Origin: an uncultured Halioglobus sp.
GTDB taxonomy: Bacteria; Pseudomonadota; Gammaproteobacteria; Pseudomonadales; Halieaceae
DNA length: 14,088 nt
Assembly: GCA_905480565.1 (NCBI GenBank)
Contig: CAJQQW010000040.1
Span: 1 to 14,088, forward strand
Direction of reading: 5' to 3'
A model generated the notes under the pieces. That model saw only the letters and a program-made list of their open reading frames with translations. It did no database searches and had not been told where the DNA came from. Made by a program: the position numbers and the translations under genes. This document shows, piece by piece, positions 13,788 to 14,088 of this stretch; position 1 is the stretch's first letter; each line of letters opens with the position of its first letter.

Positions 13788-14088
13788 CTAGCGGCCGTCT
13801 GCGAGCATGCCCCAATCGGAAATCGGGTTGAGGACGAGCCGGACGTTATCAATCAAACGGGTCTCACCCAGCCGGGCGGCGGCGAGAATAGCCACCTCCT
13901 CGGTGCTATCTGTAACCGCCTTCAGAGTGCGTGCGTCGCGCACGGTGAAGTAGTCGGTTTCAAACCCGGCCTGCAGCAAGCGCAGTCGCGCGTGGGATTC
14001 CAGTTGCAAGAAATTATCGAACCCGCAGGCGATGGCCTCGCGGCACTCATTGAGGGTCTGATTCAGTGTTGGCGCAATCCGGCGGTGT
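13788..14088 (-). CDS. panC: pantothenate synthetase PanC, C-terminal part (5' end beyond window)
   Basis: The frame is open from the window edge (beginning HRRIAPTLNQTLNECREA) to TAG at 13790-13788, giving 99 C-terminal residues. PanC joins pantoate and beta-alanine with ATP to make pantothenate, the CoA precursor. The C-terminal lid domain is recognised by LLQAGFETDYFTVRDARTL (family pattern DYxxVRxxxTL) and by LGETRLIDN near the end. A tail of about 15 residues, LNPISDWGMLADGR, follows where many homologues stop. The ATP-binding N-terminal domain lies outside the window. The neighbouring acs consumes CoA, and pan genes and acs also lie near each other in Pseudomonas. Confidence 0.9.
   Translation of the reverse strand, partial: HRRIAPTLNQTLNECREAIACGFDNFLQLESHARLRLLQAGFETDYFTVRDARTLKAVTDSTEEVAILAAARLGETRLIDNVRLVLNPISDWGMLADGR

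Overview
The window is about 14 kb of a gammaproteobacterial chromosome with moderately high GC. Protein motifs and gene order (secG, tRNA-Leu, tRNA-fMet, rimP-nusA-infB-rbfA-truB-rpsO-pnp, then acs and panC nearby) resemble Pseudomonas and marine relatives such as Halieaceae/Cellvibrionales. The family-level placement is inferred from general knowledge, not from a search.

Layout. (1) Positions 1-140 hold the likely last codons of secG and a class II tRNA-Leu(GAG). (2) Positions 141-1507 are an AT-richer stretch carrying one recognisable gene, a small sulfotransferase-like protein on the minus strand, plus several strong inverted repeats and G-rich direct repeats. It looks like acquired DNA placed next to the tRNA-Leu. 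(3) Positions 1508-2460 hold an iron-storage pair on the minus strand: bacterioferritin (bfr) with all ferroxidase and haem ligands, and its [2Fe-2S] ferredoxin partner (bfd). Each has a Fur-box-like site upstream, and the two sites share an identical 12-mer. (4) Positions 2551-11518 hold the transcription-translation-RNA decay operon. A near-consensus promoter drives initiator tRNA metY. An intrinsic terminator follows, then rimP, nusA, infB, rbfA, truB, rpsO and pnp, closed by a strong terminator after pnp. (5) Positions 11692-14088, on the minus strand and convergent with pnp, hold acs (acetyl-CoA synthetase) with its own promoter, preceded by the 3' end of panC, which runs off the window.

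How it works together. The metY operon groups initiation functions (initiator tRNA, IF2), 30S maturation (RimP, RbfA), a tRNA pseudouridine synthase (TruB), ribosomal protein S15, transcription elongation/termination (NusA) and RNA turnover (PNPase). rimP has no visible promoter of its own, so read-through of the metY terminator probably supplies the operon. bfr/bfd store and release iron. acs and panC belong to the acetyl-CoA/CoA supply neighbourhood seen near pnp in pseudomonads.

Most of the window is ordinary, conserved housekeeping DNA. The parts worth a second look are the 141-1507 insert with its structured non-coding flanks, the paired Fur boxes, the U1:U72 initiator tRNA, and several intergenic hairpins inside the operon. 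I found no CRISPR array, transposase, integrase gene or obviously new multi-gene system.
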